Counted from the stretch's first letter, positions 1 to 12,295 are shown. The stretch is 64,000 nucleotides of DNA from Casuarina equisetifolia (GCA_028551475.1 CM052361.1:20907491-20971490), one strand, 5' to 3'. Program-made: numbers and translations. Notes: a model not told the origin generated them from the letters alone.

Positions 1-1
1 T

Positions 2-346
2 GGTAATTGGAGCTCGCTTGTGCTTGTTTCTCGTTACCGTCAAGATAATGGACTCTGCTTGAAGCACTATATCACTCTCAGATATGCGTGTTTGTCTTTC
101 TTTCCATGTTAGTACTCGCAATCTCTGATCTTTAAGTGCAGCTGAAAAAATTTGAAGTCTACCTGCACAAAACATGCATGTAGGACTAACTGATCTTTGG
201 GACAAGGATTACTGAACCCGTGTTGCAGTTTTTGCCAGGACCATCTCGCAACTCAGCTGGCCGTTTTAGATCCTTATGTCTTACCGCTAAGTTATCATAT
301 CACTAGCGAATCCTATGGGTCGAAAGTATCAAGCGTCGTAAGATAG
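2..346 (+). CDS. 3' end of an unrecognised gene (last two exons, partial)
   Basis: An open frame enters from the left edge (exon about 2-87) and stops at a GT (88-89). A second open stretch follows an AG acceptor at 227-228 and ends at a TAG at 344-346. The phases fit: two bases left over in the first exon plus one in the second complete a codon, giving about 68 residues that include the stretches VSRYRQDNGLCLKHY and LAVLDPYVLPLSYHI. I do not recognise the protein and no domain can be named from this tail. Evidence is limited to phase agreement, splice consensus and plausible amino-acid composition, so it could be chance. Confidence 0.4.
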
Positions 347-2202
347 GAGTCTTTTGCATTTGAATCGATGGACATTGTGGTGTGCTATTATATTTTGTGC
401 ACCGGGCTACTATATTCTTTATACTAGTGTGGCATTCACGTCATTTTTTTTTTTTTGTAATTCATTGTGGTATTTGTTTAAAGATAATTTGTTTCATATT
501 CCAAGGCAAACTGACTAGTGTTTTTAGTGCTGATTTCAAATGGAGCAAGTGATGGAACATTCATATGGTTAAGTCTTTAGTTGACAATGTGTAGGATTAA
601 AGTTGCTTGAAACCATATTTGTGCAAATTAAAAGACTTAGTATTCAAAGAGTCAGAAATTGGAATAATATCATACAAATGAAGCACGTATAAAACTAATT
701 TTCTTTTAAGACTATATGGTAGCCAAGAGCGAACTCATACCTTATCAAAAGCATGTGCATGGAGAGCCTTTGATGGTTAGGGATTGGCATATATAGGCAT
801 GAGGAAAATTCTCAAGGTTAGGCCTATGTTTATAAAAAGAATAAGATTGGTAATAAAATGTCCAATTCAATTGGTAGTTGGCATTGACTAGGATCAAAGA
901 AGTCCTAAGTTCGAAAGACAAATTCATATCCTTTATCTATTGAAAAAAAAATAAATAATAAAAATTAATTTCTCTTTAGAATCATTATCAACTTCTAAAA
1001 TGATATATTGTCAATAGAATTGAAGACAAATCATTCTTATCTTAAAAATTTTGAAAATTGAAAAGTTTTTTAAAAAATTAATAATAAAATTAGTGTAGCA
1101 GAGAAAAAAACTTAATATCCTAAAATTATAGTAATTAGATAAATGTGTTTAAGTCTTAACTTAGTAAACTACAAAGGTTAAATGTAAATATTAGTTCTAG
1201 TTAACAAAACCAACATCTGAAAAAAAAATTATAATCTCTATATCTAGTTTGACTCATGGATTAGTTGAGTACTGAATTTCAATGTATCTTTGGGTTCCTT
1301 TATGCAGTCAAGGAAAGAACTTTCGTAAGCGGCCTCCACTATCGTTCCATACCAACGAAAGATTTGCTCCTTCGCCTTCTCCTCGTATGCCTGCGCTCTC
1401 ATGTCCGCGCCAGAGTCGCCATTAATTACTGCCCGTTGTTTTCTATCTGTGGCAGTGCGTAACTAGGAGGCCAAATATATCTTGGCTTAAAATCCTACTT
1501 GGGAGCAAATCTACAGACCCAATTCAGTGCTTAGGAAAACCTTGCCTTTTTAGGAGATTACATGTATTTCCTGCAATCTACAAACCCTTGCATATGGAAA
1601 CTCGAATGCAAGATTGACATCTCTTCATTTGCAGTTGGGGTGCAGAAGGGTCATTTGGATAGATCGCACTTGGGTTTTGCAACGAGGCAAAGATTATTCT
1701 TTGATGTGAGACATGAAATTGGGGACAAAGATCCAGAAAGGAACTGGTTCGAACTTAACGATGAGAAGAATCGATGTGAAGTTAACGGCATAGCAAAGGT
1801 GTTATAGCCTTATTCAATGGCAAGGGATAAATTCTGAAGCTGATCCTGCTTAAAGTGATGACAATGGGTTCTTGGTTGAATATTCTTGAATCCTGGGGGC
1901 AAAAGATCGTGATTTACTTAAACAAATATGTTTCCACTTCGAGGGGAACTTAATTAAGGGAGGACAAAGATCCCATTGCTCCCAAAAAGGGAAGCTTTTT
2001 ATTGTCAACTAAAGCACACAAGCATAGATTCTGTGGACCCGTGATTTTTCAGGTCAAGAAAGCTTGTGATTCTATTATGCAATCAAATAAATGCTTATGT
2101 TCTTTATGATAAGAATTGGCAAGGAATATTACGAGTGAACAAAACATAAACAACTTGATAGCAAGGGGAAAACAAGAACGAGTTGCTACAAAGTTTCAGA
2201 GG
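347..2202. other. Intergenic, AT-rich, no gene recognised
   Basis: The first part may hold the 3' UTR of the preceding gene. Positions about 900-1250 are very AT-rich. Two short open stretches (about 1307-1440 and 1562-1807, +) have coding-like composition, but I could not link them to a family or to a gene model. The right end abuts the gypsy element's target site TTTTC (2203-2207). Confidence 0.5.
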
Positions 2203-2207
2203 TTTTC

Positions 2208-2669
2208 TGCAGCGGTCCTGTGATAGATTTTGAGCCCTAACGTAAGACCTTGTTAAAGGACGTAAAGGAACCAAGGAAAAATCAACAGGAACACCCTTAG
2301 AATGCTTCGCCTTTCTACCAATCTTGAACTTGTATGAATTACACAAGGATTTCTTAGAGGGAACCCCAGACCTCAACAAGCAACAGAATGCTTCACAACT
2401 TTCAACAACCCCTTCCCGCCTCTAGTTCCCTCTATTTATCTTCGTTACTGACTCCTAACACCCTTGCTTAACAGATTCCTAACAACTTTACTTAACAGAC
2501 TCTTTAACAGCCCGAAGCTTCCCTTTTATGTTTAGCAACAATTGTAAAAGCAAAACGACAATACATTTGATAAAGGCAAACGACATCGTCTGCAGTCCAT
2601 CACTTATTAGAGACACCTCATCAAGGCTGAATTAAGGACGTGGCAAGCTATTGTAGATGGACTGCTACA
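2208..2669 (-). repeat. 3' LTR of the gypsy chromovirus
   Basis: This 462-bp terminal repeat begins TGCAGCGG and ends CTGCTACA on the plus strand, so it has TG...CA ends. It matches 7224-7685 base for base as far as I could compare. The adjacent polypurine tract marks it as the 3' LTR of a minus-strand element. Confidence 0.95.
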
Positions 2670-2679
2670 TCCCTCCTCC

Positions 2680-5600
2680 CTAGGCAATAACCTTGTCCCC
2701 AAGGTTGAATAAGGGATAGCGTTCTTCAAAAAGTTCTGCATCCAACCAAGTAGCTTCTTGGACCGGAAGACCTTGCCAATGAACTAGGTACTGTGGCCGC
2801 CTCTTCTTCACTCTCTGCTCCAGTATTGCTTGTGGAGGAGGACTGATTATTCCTTCATTCACCAGATAAGTTGGCAACTCAGCTTGCACTTGAATGCCTT
2901 CTCCAACCACTCTTTTTAACATGGAAACATGGAACACATCATGTATCTTTGATCCCTCTGGAAGTCTCAAACGATAGGCAACTTCCCCTACTTTCTGCAG
3001 CACCTCAAAAGGTCCAAAGTATCTCGGGGATAGCTTATGATTCTTCCTAACAACGACAGACTGTCCTCTATAAGGTTGGAGCTTGAGATAAACATGATCC
3101 CCTACCTCAAATGATTCCTCTTTACGACCCACATTGTAATACTTCTTCATCCTATTCTGTGCTCCCCTTAGCCTTTCTTTAATCTCCTTAAGAACCAAGT
3201 CTCGGTCTTGCAATGCTTGGTCAACAGCAGCTACCGCAGAGGTACCTGGAATATAAGACAAAAGAGAGGGTGGTGGCCTTCCATACATCACTTCATAAGG
3301 GGATTTTTTTGTTACACTATGGACACTAGTGTTGTAACAATACTCAACCCACGGCAACCATTTGTACCACTCTTTAGGATGATCCCATGTGAACCCTCTC
3401 AAGTACACCTCTAACGTTTTGTTAACCACTTCAGTTTGGCCGTCAGTTTGTGGGTGATAAGCTGTAGAAAAGTTGAACCTTGTTCCCTGTAGCTCAAATA
3501 ATTGTCTCCAGAAACCACTCGTGAAGACTACATCCCTATCACAAACTATGCTCCTCGGCAACCCATAAAGTTTGAATATGTGTTCAAAAAATATTTGAGC
3601 TACATTCACTGCTGTATATGGATGTGCTAAAGCCATAAAATGTGCTGCCTTAGATAATCGATCCACCACTACAAAAATAACTTGCTTACCTCTGGAACTC
3701 GGCAGACCTTCTATGAAGTCCATAGATAAGTCTTCCCATACCTGATTAGGAATAGGCAATGGCTGCAGCAACCCGTTGGGTTTAGTATTCTGGCATTTAA
3801 TTCTTTGACAAACATTACATTCCCTTACAAACTGCATCACGGTCTTCTTCATGTTAACCCAGAAAAACGTGGCCTTAACTCTCTGAAGAGTTTTAAAATA
3901 CCCTTCATGTGTGTTCCCATGTATTTCTTGTAAAATGGTAGGGATTAAAATAGAGTTTCTACCCAAGAATATTCTGCCTTGGTGGAAAAGAATACCATTT
4001 TTGTATTGCCAATGTCTGCTAGCTTCTCCGATAATCACCTTGTTCAGCATCTCTTGAGTTTCCTTGTCTGTACGTGCTTCTTCCTGGATAGAATCCAGCC
4101 ATTCTGGAATTGGCAGTGTGATAGCCAATAATCTGCTCTTTGGGAACTCCTTACTATTACTGCTCTCACCTACTTCCCACAATTTTCCATTTGATTTCCC
4201 ATTCACGGTCTCATCATCCTCATCCTCTTGTTGCAGCACCCTTTTTCCCTTACATAATGCTTGCTTCTCTTGCGGTTTATTCACAATCTCCTTCTCTGCA
4301 TCGGTTATTTGAACTTCATCTCTCCTTGATAAGGCATCTGCTGCCCTATTGTCCTTCCCCGGTTTGTAATGTATTTCAAAATCAAACCCCACTAACTTGA
4401 TTAACCATTTTTGTTGAGCAGGGGTTGTAATCTTCTGGTTCCACAAACTTTGAAGACTTCTTTGGTCCGTTTTCACCACAAACTTAGTCCCCAACAGATA
4501 CTGTCTCCACCTTTTCACTGCCAAAATAAGTGCCAGTAGTTCCTTTTCATACGTAGATAGTGATAAGTTCTTCCCCTTAAGGGCTTGGCTGAAATACGCA
4601 ATTGGTCTTTGCTCCTGTGATAACACAGCACCCACCCCAACACCACAAGCATCACACTCTACCGTGAAAGGAATTGAGAAATCTGGTAACCGTAGCACAG
4701 GTGCTTCTGTCATAGCCTTCTTGAGACTATTAAAAGCTACTTCTGCTGCTGCCGTCCATTCAAAAGCTTCCTTCCTTATCAACTTAGTGAGTGGTGCAGC
4801 CAGAACTCCATAATGTTGCACAAATTTTCTATAATAACCCGTTAACCCTAGGAAGCCTCTCAAAGCCTTCACAGTCTTAGGAACCGGCCAGTCAACCATG
4901 GTCTGTATCTTTTCATTCTCAACATGCACTCCTGACTCAGAAATCACATGACCGAGATAGTTGACAGTGCTTACTCCAAAAGCACACTTCTCCCTTTTAA
5001 CAAATAGCTGTTGAGTTAACAGTTTCTCAAAAACCAACCTTACATGCTCATAATGCTCATTCCAGTTCCTGCTATATATCAAAATGTCATCAAAAAATAC
5101 CAAAACAAAACTGCCAAGATACTCCTTGAAGACTTTATTCATTAAACTTTGAAAGGTTGAAGGGGCGTTGCACAACCCAAAGGGCATGACAAGGAACTCG
5201 TAATGCCCTAATGGAGTTTGGAAAGCTGTCTTCTTAACATCTGACTGTCTCATCTTAATCTGATGGTACCCAGACCGCAGATCAAGTTTAGTAAACAATT
5301 TTGCCCCATGGAGCTCATCCAAGAGCTCATCCACCGTAGGTATAGGAAAACCATCCTTTACAGTTTCCTTGTTTAAAGCCCTATAATCCACACACATCCT
5401 CCATGTACCATCCTTCTTCCTTACTAAGATGACCGGAGATGAGAAAGGGCTACTGCTTTCCTGTATTATTCCTTCTTCTAACATTTCCAGAACCAATTTC
5501 TCAATCTCTTTCTTTTGCAAATAGGGATATCGATATGGCTTACTGGCTATTACCTTCCTTTCATCCTTGAGTACGATTTGATGCTCATGAGATCTGTCAG

Positions 5601-7212
5601 GAGGCAACCCATGCGGTTTCTGGAACAGCACATCAAACTTCTCCATAAGCCTTTCAAATTGTCTTGGCCATTTCACCAATTCGTTATTCCCCTTTGTTTC
5701 TATAGTTTTTATCTGAACCACCACTCCCCCCTTCTGTTGCTGTAATAGTTTGGCTAGCTCTACACTATTGATCATCTTATTTTTCAAATTTCTATCTCCC
5801 TGCAATTCAACCAACTTCCCGGCATACATGAAGGTCATTTTCAACTCAGAGAAATCCCACCTAACTTCTCCTAAAGTCTCCAACCATTGAACTCCCAATA
5901 TTACTCCCAAGTTAGGGATGGGTAGAATGAAAAAATCTGCCAGTAATTTGTTTCCTTGAAGCTGCAATTCCACATTTCTACAAAATTCCTTTCCTTGGAG
6001 CTTTTCCCCATTAGCAACTACCACCTTGAAGGTTTGAGTCATTTCTGGTTCCAATTGCATCTTCCGAGCTAACTGTGCACTCACAAAATTGTGAGTGCTT
6101 CCAGTGTCAACCAGCACCGCCACCCGCACCTTACTCCTTCCCATATCACCTTGTATACGCATAGTTCTTGGACAGCTTACTCCACATAAAGCTGCCACAG
6201 ATAACATTCGTAATTCTCCCTGATTTTCTTCTACTTCCTGTTCACTATCTTCACTACCTTCTTCAGGATCTTGAACCTCTAGCAAAAACAGCTTCTTACA
6301 TCTATGGCCAGGTGTGAACCTCTCATCACAATTAAAACATAACCCCTTCGCTCTCCTATCCATTATCTCCGGTTGAGTAAGCCTTTTAATAGGTAAGGAA
6401 ACCTTATTTTCATTGTTCTTATTTTCTGTTCCAGCACCTACAAACTGTTTCTTCATCACCTGGTTAGCTGGATTTTTAGCAACCAACTCCTTAGCTTCAA
6501 ACAATTTAGCAAATCCAATGGCAGCAGACAATGTAGGTGGATTGTGAGCAATAACATCTAATCTAATTTTCTCTTTCAAGCCACTAGTAAAATAGCTAAT
6601 TCGTTGTTCAATACTTAAATGGCTAGATCTCAATAGTAGCTTACCAAATTGTCGCTGGTAATCCTGAACCGATCCATTCTGTTTGAGCTTCGTCAATTCA
6701 CCAAAGTGATCAGTGAAAATAGTAGGTCCGAACTGCTTCATTACTTCCTCAGTCAAGACATTCCAGGATATAAAATCAGTCTCATGCTCCTTCCGTAGAA
6801 GCTGGTACACCATCTGTGCCTCGCCATCCAAATGCCACGATGCAATTCTAACTTTATCCTCATCAGGAGTGTCATGAAAATCGAAGAACTGTGATGCACG
6901 GTCTATCCACCATGTAGGATCCGAACATCCATCATACTTGGGGAACTCCAACCTCACCATTCTGGTCTGAATCTGTCCAGAATGCGAGCGCCTTTCCTCT
7001 CGACGTCTCTTATCACCTCCGGAATCATCACGAGTACGATTCCCTCCACTCTGTCCTGATGATTCAGGATCCCCATTCTTACTAGACTCAAACCGAGCCG
7101 CAATGCCATCAATCCGAGTACTAAGGGCTTCGATTAATTGATGCATCGTCTCTGACAACTCCTGAACACCAGAATCGGAGTTCGGTTCCTTCCCTTGGTC
7201 AGAGCCTGGCAT
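2680..7212 (-). CDS. gag-pol polyprotein of the gypsy chromovirus (element gene)
   Basis: This is a single long frame. The likely start is the Met reading MPGSDQGKEP just inside the 5' LTR; the frame stays open further up into the LTR. Parts in order of translation: gag with a plant-gypsy Cys/His knuckle (CFNCDERFTPGHRC, about 6300-6345); aspartic protease (LVDTGSTHNF, about 6085-6125); reverse transcriptase with the FFDDILIYS core (about 5000-5500); RNase H (about 4350-4700); integrase with zinc-binding end and catalytic core (about 3300-3980); and a C-terminal chromodomain (about 2680-2850). In this family the chromodomain is linked to choice of insertion site in chromatin. The element looks whole; no statement on activity is possible from sequence alone. 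Confidence 0.93.
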   Translation of the reverse strand: MPGSDQGKEPNSDSGVQELSETMHQLIEALSTRIDGIAARFESSKNGDPESSGQSGGNRTRDDSGGDKRRREERRSHSGQIQTRMVRLEFPKYDGCSDPTWWIDRASQFFDFHDTPDEDKVRIASWHLDGEAQMVYQLLRKEHETDFISWNVLTEEVMKQFGPTIFTDHFGELTKLKQNGSVQDYQRQFGKLLLRSSHLSIEQRISYFTSGLKEKIRLDVIAHNPPTLSAAIGFAKLFEAKELVAKNPANQVMKKQFVGAGTENKNNENKVSLPIKRLTQPEIMDRRAKGLCFNCDERFTPGHRCKKLFLLEVQDPEEGSEDSEQEVEENQGELRMLSVAALCGVSCPRTMRIQGDMGRSKVRVAVLVDTGSTHNFVSAQLARKMQLEPEMTQTFKVVVANGEKLQGKEFCRNVELQLQGNKLLADFFILPIPNLGVILGVQWLETLGEVRWDFSELKMTFMYAGKLVELQGDRNLKNKMINSVELAKLLQQQKGGVVVQIKTIETKGNNELVKWPRQFERLMEKFDVLFQKPHGLPPDRSHEHQIVLKDERKVIASKPYRYPYLQKKEIEKLVLEMLEEGIIQESSSPFSSPVILVRKKDGTWRMCVDYRALNKETVKDGFPIPTVDELLDELHGAKLFTKLDLRSGYHQIKMRQSDVKKTAFQTPLGHYEFLVMPFGLCNAPSTFQSLMNKVFKEYLGSFVLVFFDDILIYSRNWNEHYEHVRLVFEKLLTQQLFVKREKCAFGVSTVNYLGHVISESGVHVENEKIQTMVDWPVPKTVKALRGFLGLTGYYRKFVQHYGVLAAPLTKLIRKEAFEWTAAAEVAFNSLKKAMTEAPVLRLPDFSIPFTVECDACGVGVGAVLSQEQRPIAYFSQALKGKNLSLSTYEKELLALILAVKRWRQYLLGTKFVVKTDQRSLQSLWNQKITTPAQQKWLIKLVGFDFEIHYKPGKDNRAADALSRRDEVQITDAEKEIVNKPQEKQALCKGKRVLQQEDEDDETVNGKSNGKLWEVGESSNSKEFPKSRLLAITLPIPEWLDSIQEEARTDKETQEMLNKVIIGEASRHWQYKNGILFHQGRIFLGRNSILIPTILQEIHGNTHEGYFKTLQRVKATFFWVNMKKTVMQFVRECNVCQRIKCQNTKPNGLLQPLPIPNQVWEDLSMDFIEGLPSSRGKQVIFVVVDRLSKAAHFMALAHPYTAVNVAQIFFEHIFKLYGLPRSIVCDRDVVFTSGFWRQLFELQGTRFNFSTAYHPQTDGQTEVVNKTLEVYLRGFTWDHPKEWYKWLPWVEYCYNTSVHSVTKKSPYEVMYGRPPPSLLSYIPGTSAVAAVDQALQDRDLVLKEIKERLRGAQNRMKKYYNVGRKEESFEVGDHVYLKLQPYRGQSVVVRKNHKLSPRYFGPFEVLQKVGEVAYRLRLPEGSKIHDVFHVSMLKRVVGEGIQVQAELPTYLVNEGIISPPPQAILEQRVKKRRPQYLVHWQGLPVQEATWLDAELFEERYPLFNLGDKVIA

Positions 7213-7223
7213 TGATACCAATT

Positions 7224-7685
7224 TGCAGCGGTCCTGTGATAGATTTTGAGCCCTAACGTAAGACCTTGTTAAAGGACGTAAAGGAACCAAGGAAAAATCA
7301 ACAGGAACACCCTTAGAATGCTTCGCCTTTCTACCAATCTTGAACTTGTATGAATTACACAAGGATTTCTTAGAGGGAACCCCAGACCTCAACAAGCAAC
7401 AGAATGCTTCACAACTTTCAACAACCCCTTCCCGCCTCTAGTTCCCTCTATTTATCTTCGTTACTGACTCCTAACACCCTTGCTTAACAGATTCCTAACA
7501 ACTTTACTTAACAGACTCTTTAACAGCCCGAAGCTTCCCTTTTATGTTTAGCAACAATTGTAAAAGCAAAACGACAATACATTTGATAAAGGCAAACGAC
7601 ATCGTCTGCAGTCCATCACTTATTAGAGACACCTCATCAAGGCTGAATTAAGGACGTGGCAAGCTATTGTAGATGGACTGCTACA
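7224..7685 (-). repeat. 5' LTR of the gypsy chromovirus
   Basis: This 462-bp copy is the partner of 2208-2669. The primer binding site lies immediately inside it at about 7205-7222, which identifies it as the 5' LTR for the minus-strand element. The flanking host bases TTTTC complete the target duplication. Confidence 0.95.
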
Positions 7686-7690
7686 TTTTC

Positions 7691-8990
7691 GTAAAAGCTT
7701 ACAAAGAGCTTACACGAGTTTCTAAACTGTAAATAAACTAGCATGTTAACTAAAGAACTTCACGGTCTGGTATTTAAGCTACTGCGTACATTAGCCTTAC
7801 TGCTTACATACAAAAGGGATGGTCGTTTACATCAGTGCCATCATCAAAAGCTTCCAAGTCCATGCCTTTTCTGCATTCATTCAAGTCTTCTTCACGAAAC
7901 CGCATAGTGATGACCACACATTGGGATAATTAATCTTGTTCCAATTGATATGCAACGGTTTTAATTCTTCATATTTCCCGGTAAATTCTGTTGAAAGTGC
8001 CAAGGACTGTGACCTCTGTGATGAGTAGTCATGTTAAACAAGAATGGGTGTATCTCTTCACGGCTATGTCAAAAATCATTGAAAAGAAGAGGAAAAGGTA
8101 AAAAGCAAAGTAATTCGGAATATAAGAATGGCTATCAGCAGCAAGTCATGTTTGTTTAGAATCTCTACAAGACGTGATTCTAATTTGTGAAAAATGCTTC
8201 TACAACACTGGCGCACTAAACCTCTCATCAAACTTTGATAGTTGCAAAGGTTAGGCAACTCTTTTAATTGTTGGGGACAAAGATTATAGAGACGTATAAG
8301 AAAGAATTTTGGTTAACTTGTGAATTGCTCCCAGTTGTTCTTTGGCTCACCAGCTCTTCTTCACCATGCTTCTTAACTGGTACGTCTCAATTTTTTATTA
8401 GTTTCTCCAAAACAGAAGTTGAGAACCTTGGTTCTACATTTAACATTTAACATTTATGGTTGATTAAGTTCTTGTATTTGTCAGAAAATGTATGTTTAAG
8501 TCCTCCAGGAACGTCCATGAAGTTAGCGGATTTATTTCTCCCTTCTTTATCAGCGGTGCACTGTCTTCAAACAGGCGCAATGGATTCTATAGACCACTGG
8601 ATTGTGGGGACAGTCAGCAGCTGACTCGCAATTACTTTATAAAATGTAACTGGAAGTGTATTCAGTAATTGAAAGGCAAGAGAGAAGGACAAAGTGGGTA
8701 CACAAGCAGGGTGTGAGAACCCACAATGTCTTGCTCAGTGATATTCCCCTGTCGTTGTTCTTAGGAAAGCACTTCAAGAATAAGAATCAATAGGACCAGA
8801 AACCTAAGTAAAGTCCTAGAAACTTTCCTGAATCAACAAATAAAGCATCATTCTCTCTATCTTTCGGTCTATAAATCGTATATTGAGAAAGAATTGATGT
8901 AGTAGCTTGAAACCCTTGCCTTCTTTCTCTTTCTGTATCACCCTTTGTTTGCAACTATCTATCTGTCAAGCCAAGAGTGAATCAATTACC
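7691..8990. other. Upstream flank of the GDI pseudogene, no gene recognised
   Basis: This is about 1.3 kb between the gypsy element and the first GDI exon. It holds no open frame with family resemblance. The last 300 bases or so presumably held the old promoter and 5' UTR of the GDI gene, but I cannot point to a TATA box or transcription start with confidence. Confidence 0.4.
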
Positions 8991-10945
8991 ATGTATGAGA
9001 ATTATGACGTAATAGTGTTTGGTGCTGGTCTCAAGGAATGCCTCCTCAGCGGCCTTCTCTCCACTAATGGCCTTAAGCTCAGTCTTCTTCCATTATTCAT
9101 TTTACATTGTAAATCTCCAATTTGTTATACACTGGTGCGTCTTGGATCAAGACGAAAACGGCAAACTTAGGATTGAAATTGATCATATTGGATCTGGCTC
9201 CTATGTCACAGTTTCTTCACTGCTTACCTCTTTTTTACAATCATATCAATTAGTTTTGTCTACCCCAGAGTTCCTTATGTAGCTTTGAAAATCATAAGGA
9301 GTGGTTTCCTGTAGCTTTGGTACCTTTATTTTTGGAGGCCTAGCTGGTAATTGTCATCAAAGACCTGATTATGTCACTGCGAAGCTCATGAAAAAATTTA
9401 TTCTCATATGTTCGTGTTGTTTGTGCGGTAATAGGGTTGAGGTGGTCAGCTTAATAGCTCGGATTGAAGTGGCCTATTCATGATGTTACTTGCTTAAAAA
9501 GAAAAAAAGTGTGATGTACTAACTGGAAGGTTAGAGGTTGTTTGCAATGTGTTTTTGTCGATTTTCACCTTAGATGAGTATTGGAAAATGGTGGTGGTAT
9601 TCAGCCCTGAATATTTGTTAATCCTTTTCTATGCCTTCCATCAATTTCATTGGACTACCTTGTAGTTATGCACTTATAGAGCTTTTGCACAAGAAACTTT
9701 TCTGGGACTTACTTTTCGTTTTTTTCTTTAAAAAAAAAAAAAAGGCATGTCAAGGATGCAGATGCTGTGGACAGATTGTTACAGTCATGTCTGGAAATTG
9801 AGGTGTCAGCCATGTTGAAATAGCATTCCCTAGAACTTCCATATAAATAGGCCTATCATGATTACCAACACGAAGTAACTGTTGAATTAGGTATCCTAAG
9901 GATATTCTACATTTGTGACTGGTTCAAGGCAATGGAAAAAGAAAAAAATTAATTCTGTTAGTTACACTGCGATAATTGACATACATATCGTTTGAATCAG
10001 GTCCTGCACCTGGATAGGAATAACTGCTATGGAGGTGAATCAACATCGCTCAATCTTGTTCGGGTTCTATCTCTGTAGTGTCATTTGAGACTTGTCAATG
10101 TTCTCTCTTATTCGTTAGAATTAAAATGTTAATTTTACTTACTTTTACAAACGTTATTTGAAGCTCTGGAAGAGGTTCAGGGTAAATGATACTCCACCAC
10201 ATTTGGCTTCTAGCCGGGATTATAATGTGTGGAATTGATCGCCAAGGTGTGTATTAACTTCTTTTGTCTTCCTTCTCCTCACAGTACTCTGTAGTTCAAA
10301 ACCTATGGCTGCAACTCTTTTCTGTTTTATTTCTTCTGATACATTGACTAAATCTCACTTGGCTAGTTTATGATGGCAAATGGCACTCTTGTTCGTGTCC
10401 TTATCCATACAAATTTCATTAAGTATCTGCACCTCAAACCCGTCGATGGCAGCTATGTCTACAAAAAAGGAAGGGTATAATCATTTTCTTTCTATATTTG
10501 AATTTGAATGTTATTAGCTTTGTATGTGTTTGGCCTTAACTTGATTTTCTGATGATTAAACCCATGATTATAGATTCATAAGGTTCCAGCAACAGACATG
10601 GAGGCACGGCAATCCCCTTGATGGGTATATTTCAAAAGCTCCGCGCTCGCAAGTTCTTTGCATATGTTCGAAATTATGATGGAAATGACCCTAAAACACA
10701 AGGGGATGTACTTGACTAGAGTGACAACTAGAGGACTAATTGTGTGAGTTCTTGCTGGTCACCTTTTCTGTACATGTTCCTCTCCTGCTTTCTGACTTCT
10801 GATATTTTACTGTATGATTTAAGTGGTCTCAATACATTTTCACAGACATCAATTCACTGGTGTTGGGGAATATTGTTAGGGCAGAGTGCTTCTTTGTAAT
10901 TGTAAATTGTAAACAAAATGGGAGCCAAAAAATATATCATATGGA

Positions 10946-12295
10946 GATATTGAGTCCATATTATGTTTACTAGATGCTATGCAAGAGTTTGAAGATATAA
11001 CAGGTTTGAAGATGCATCCAGAGAAGTGTCAAATTTTCTTTTCACGCTTGTCAGAACAGGAAAAGGCTCTAATACTTGATCATATTCCTATCCAAGAAGG
11101 CCAACTTCCCATAAAATACTTAGAAGTACCATTGATTACTAAAAGACTCTCCAATCTAGATTGTACTATCCTGACAGAAAAGATATTGAGAAGAATTGAA
11201 GGTTGGGAGGCTAAGCATATTAGTTATGAAGGGAGACTGCAGCTAGCCAAAAGTGTTCTGTTCTCATTGCAAACATATTGGATGCAAATTTTTCTACTGT
11301 CAAAACAGACCCTTTATGAAATTGAAAAAAGGATTAGAACTTTCCTTTGGACAGGTAAATCTAATGGACGATGTGTAGCGAAAGTGGCATGGAAAGAAGT
11401 TTGCTAGCCTAAAGTTTCTGGAGGACTAGGTTTGATAGACATTCACACTTGGAATAAAGCAGCAATTGGAAAACTCCTATGGTCTCTTGTGCACCCCAAT
11501 TCAAACTCTTTATGGGTTAAATGGATGATAACAGAAAATTTGAAGGAAAGGAATGTATTAGAAGTTGAGATGAAAGGATCACTAGCTTGGAGTTTTAGGA
11601 ATATTTTACAAGTAAGAAGTGAACTAACACAACTAGTGACAGACTCAGAATACAATATTGCCAAGAGTTATGTAGCACTAAGAGAGAACAGAGAAGATTC
11701 CAAATGGGCAACACTTGTTTGGAAAGAAGGAGTATCGAAGCATAATTTTATGTGTTGGATCATTTTAAGAGACAAACTATCCACAGCAGATCGGGTGGCA
11801 AAATGGAATAGTTCAGTAGATCTACGATGTAACCTCTGCCAACAAGAAGAAGAATCACATGAACATTTATTTTTTAAGTGCAGGTTCACGAACTACATCT
11901 GGAAGGCTTTGTTAGGCATGAATGGATTAACTCGAAGAATTGAACATTGGAGAGTTGAAATATATTGGATGATCAACACTGTTAAGAGGAAGAGCTTTGC
12001 AGCTACTTTGCTTAGTATATCTTTCAAGGCCGTATTGTATCACATTTGGAGCGAAAGGAATAGAAGAAGATTCAGCAATACAAGTCTAGAAAACTCAACC
12101 ATTATTGCTAAAATCAAGAAGGATGTGAGAGGCAAGATTTCATCTACCAGAAGAGTCAAGCTTACAAATTGTAATAAATTTTTACAAGAGCTTTGGAATT
12201 TGCCAAGTGCAATATTTGAGCTTAGATGATGATATTTTGTAATCAAACAATCTTGTAAATTTTTTATGAGTGATATATAATTTGACCTTTCACTA

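Larger units (their letters stand above)
2203..7690 (-). mobile_element. Ty3/gypsy chromovirus LTR retrotransposon, looks whole, very young
   Basis: The element proper runs 2208-7685 on the minus strand and is flanked by the 5-bp target duplication TTTTC (2203-2207 and 7686-7690). Its two 462-bp LTRs appear identical by eye. A tRNA-iMet-type primer binding site (reading TGGTATCAATGCC on the minus strand) lies just inside the right LTR at about 7205-7222. A purine-rich polypurine tract lies just inside the left LTR at about 2670-2690. One long gag-pol frame fills the interior and ends in a chromodomain, which places it among plant chromoviruses (Reina/Galadriel/Tekay side; clade not settled). 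Identical LTRs imply an insertion age well under a few hundred thousand years at usual plant substitution rates. It lies upstream of the GDI pseudogene and does not interrupt a recognised exon. Confidence 0.96.

Noticed and set aside
1262-1807. Two open stretches with coding-like composition (for example KNFRKRPPLSFHTNERFAP and RQRLFFDVRHEIGDKDPERN)
   Set aside because: No family resemblance, no clear splice partner and no phase link to the exons at 2-346; left as unexplained intergenic DNA.
4064-5745. Plus-strand ORFs of 76-86 codons inside the gypsy element
   Set aside because: Antisense shadows of the gag-pol frame.
9019-9483. Short plus-strand ORFs after GDI exon 1
   Set aside because: They overlap the dead first exon and its intron in other frames; no domain.
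11443-12246. Minus-strand ORFs across the LINE
   Set aside because: Antisense shadows of the LINE ORF2 remnant.
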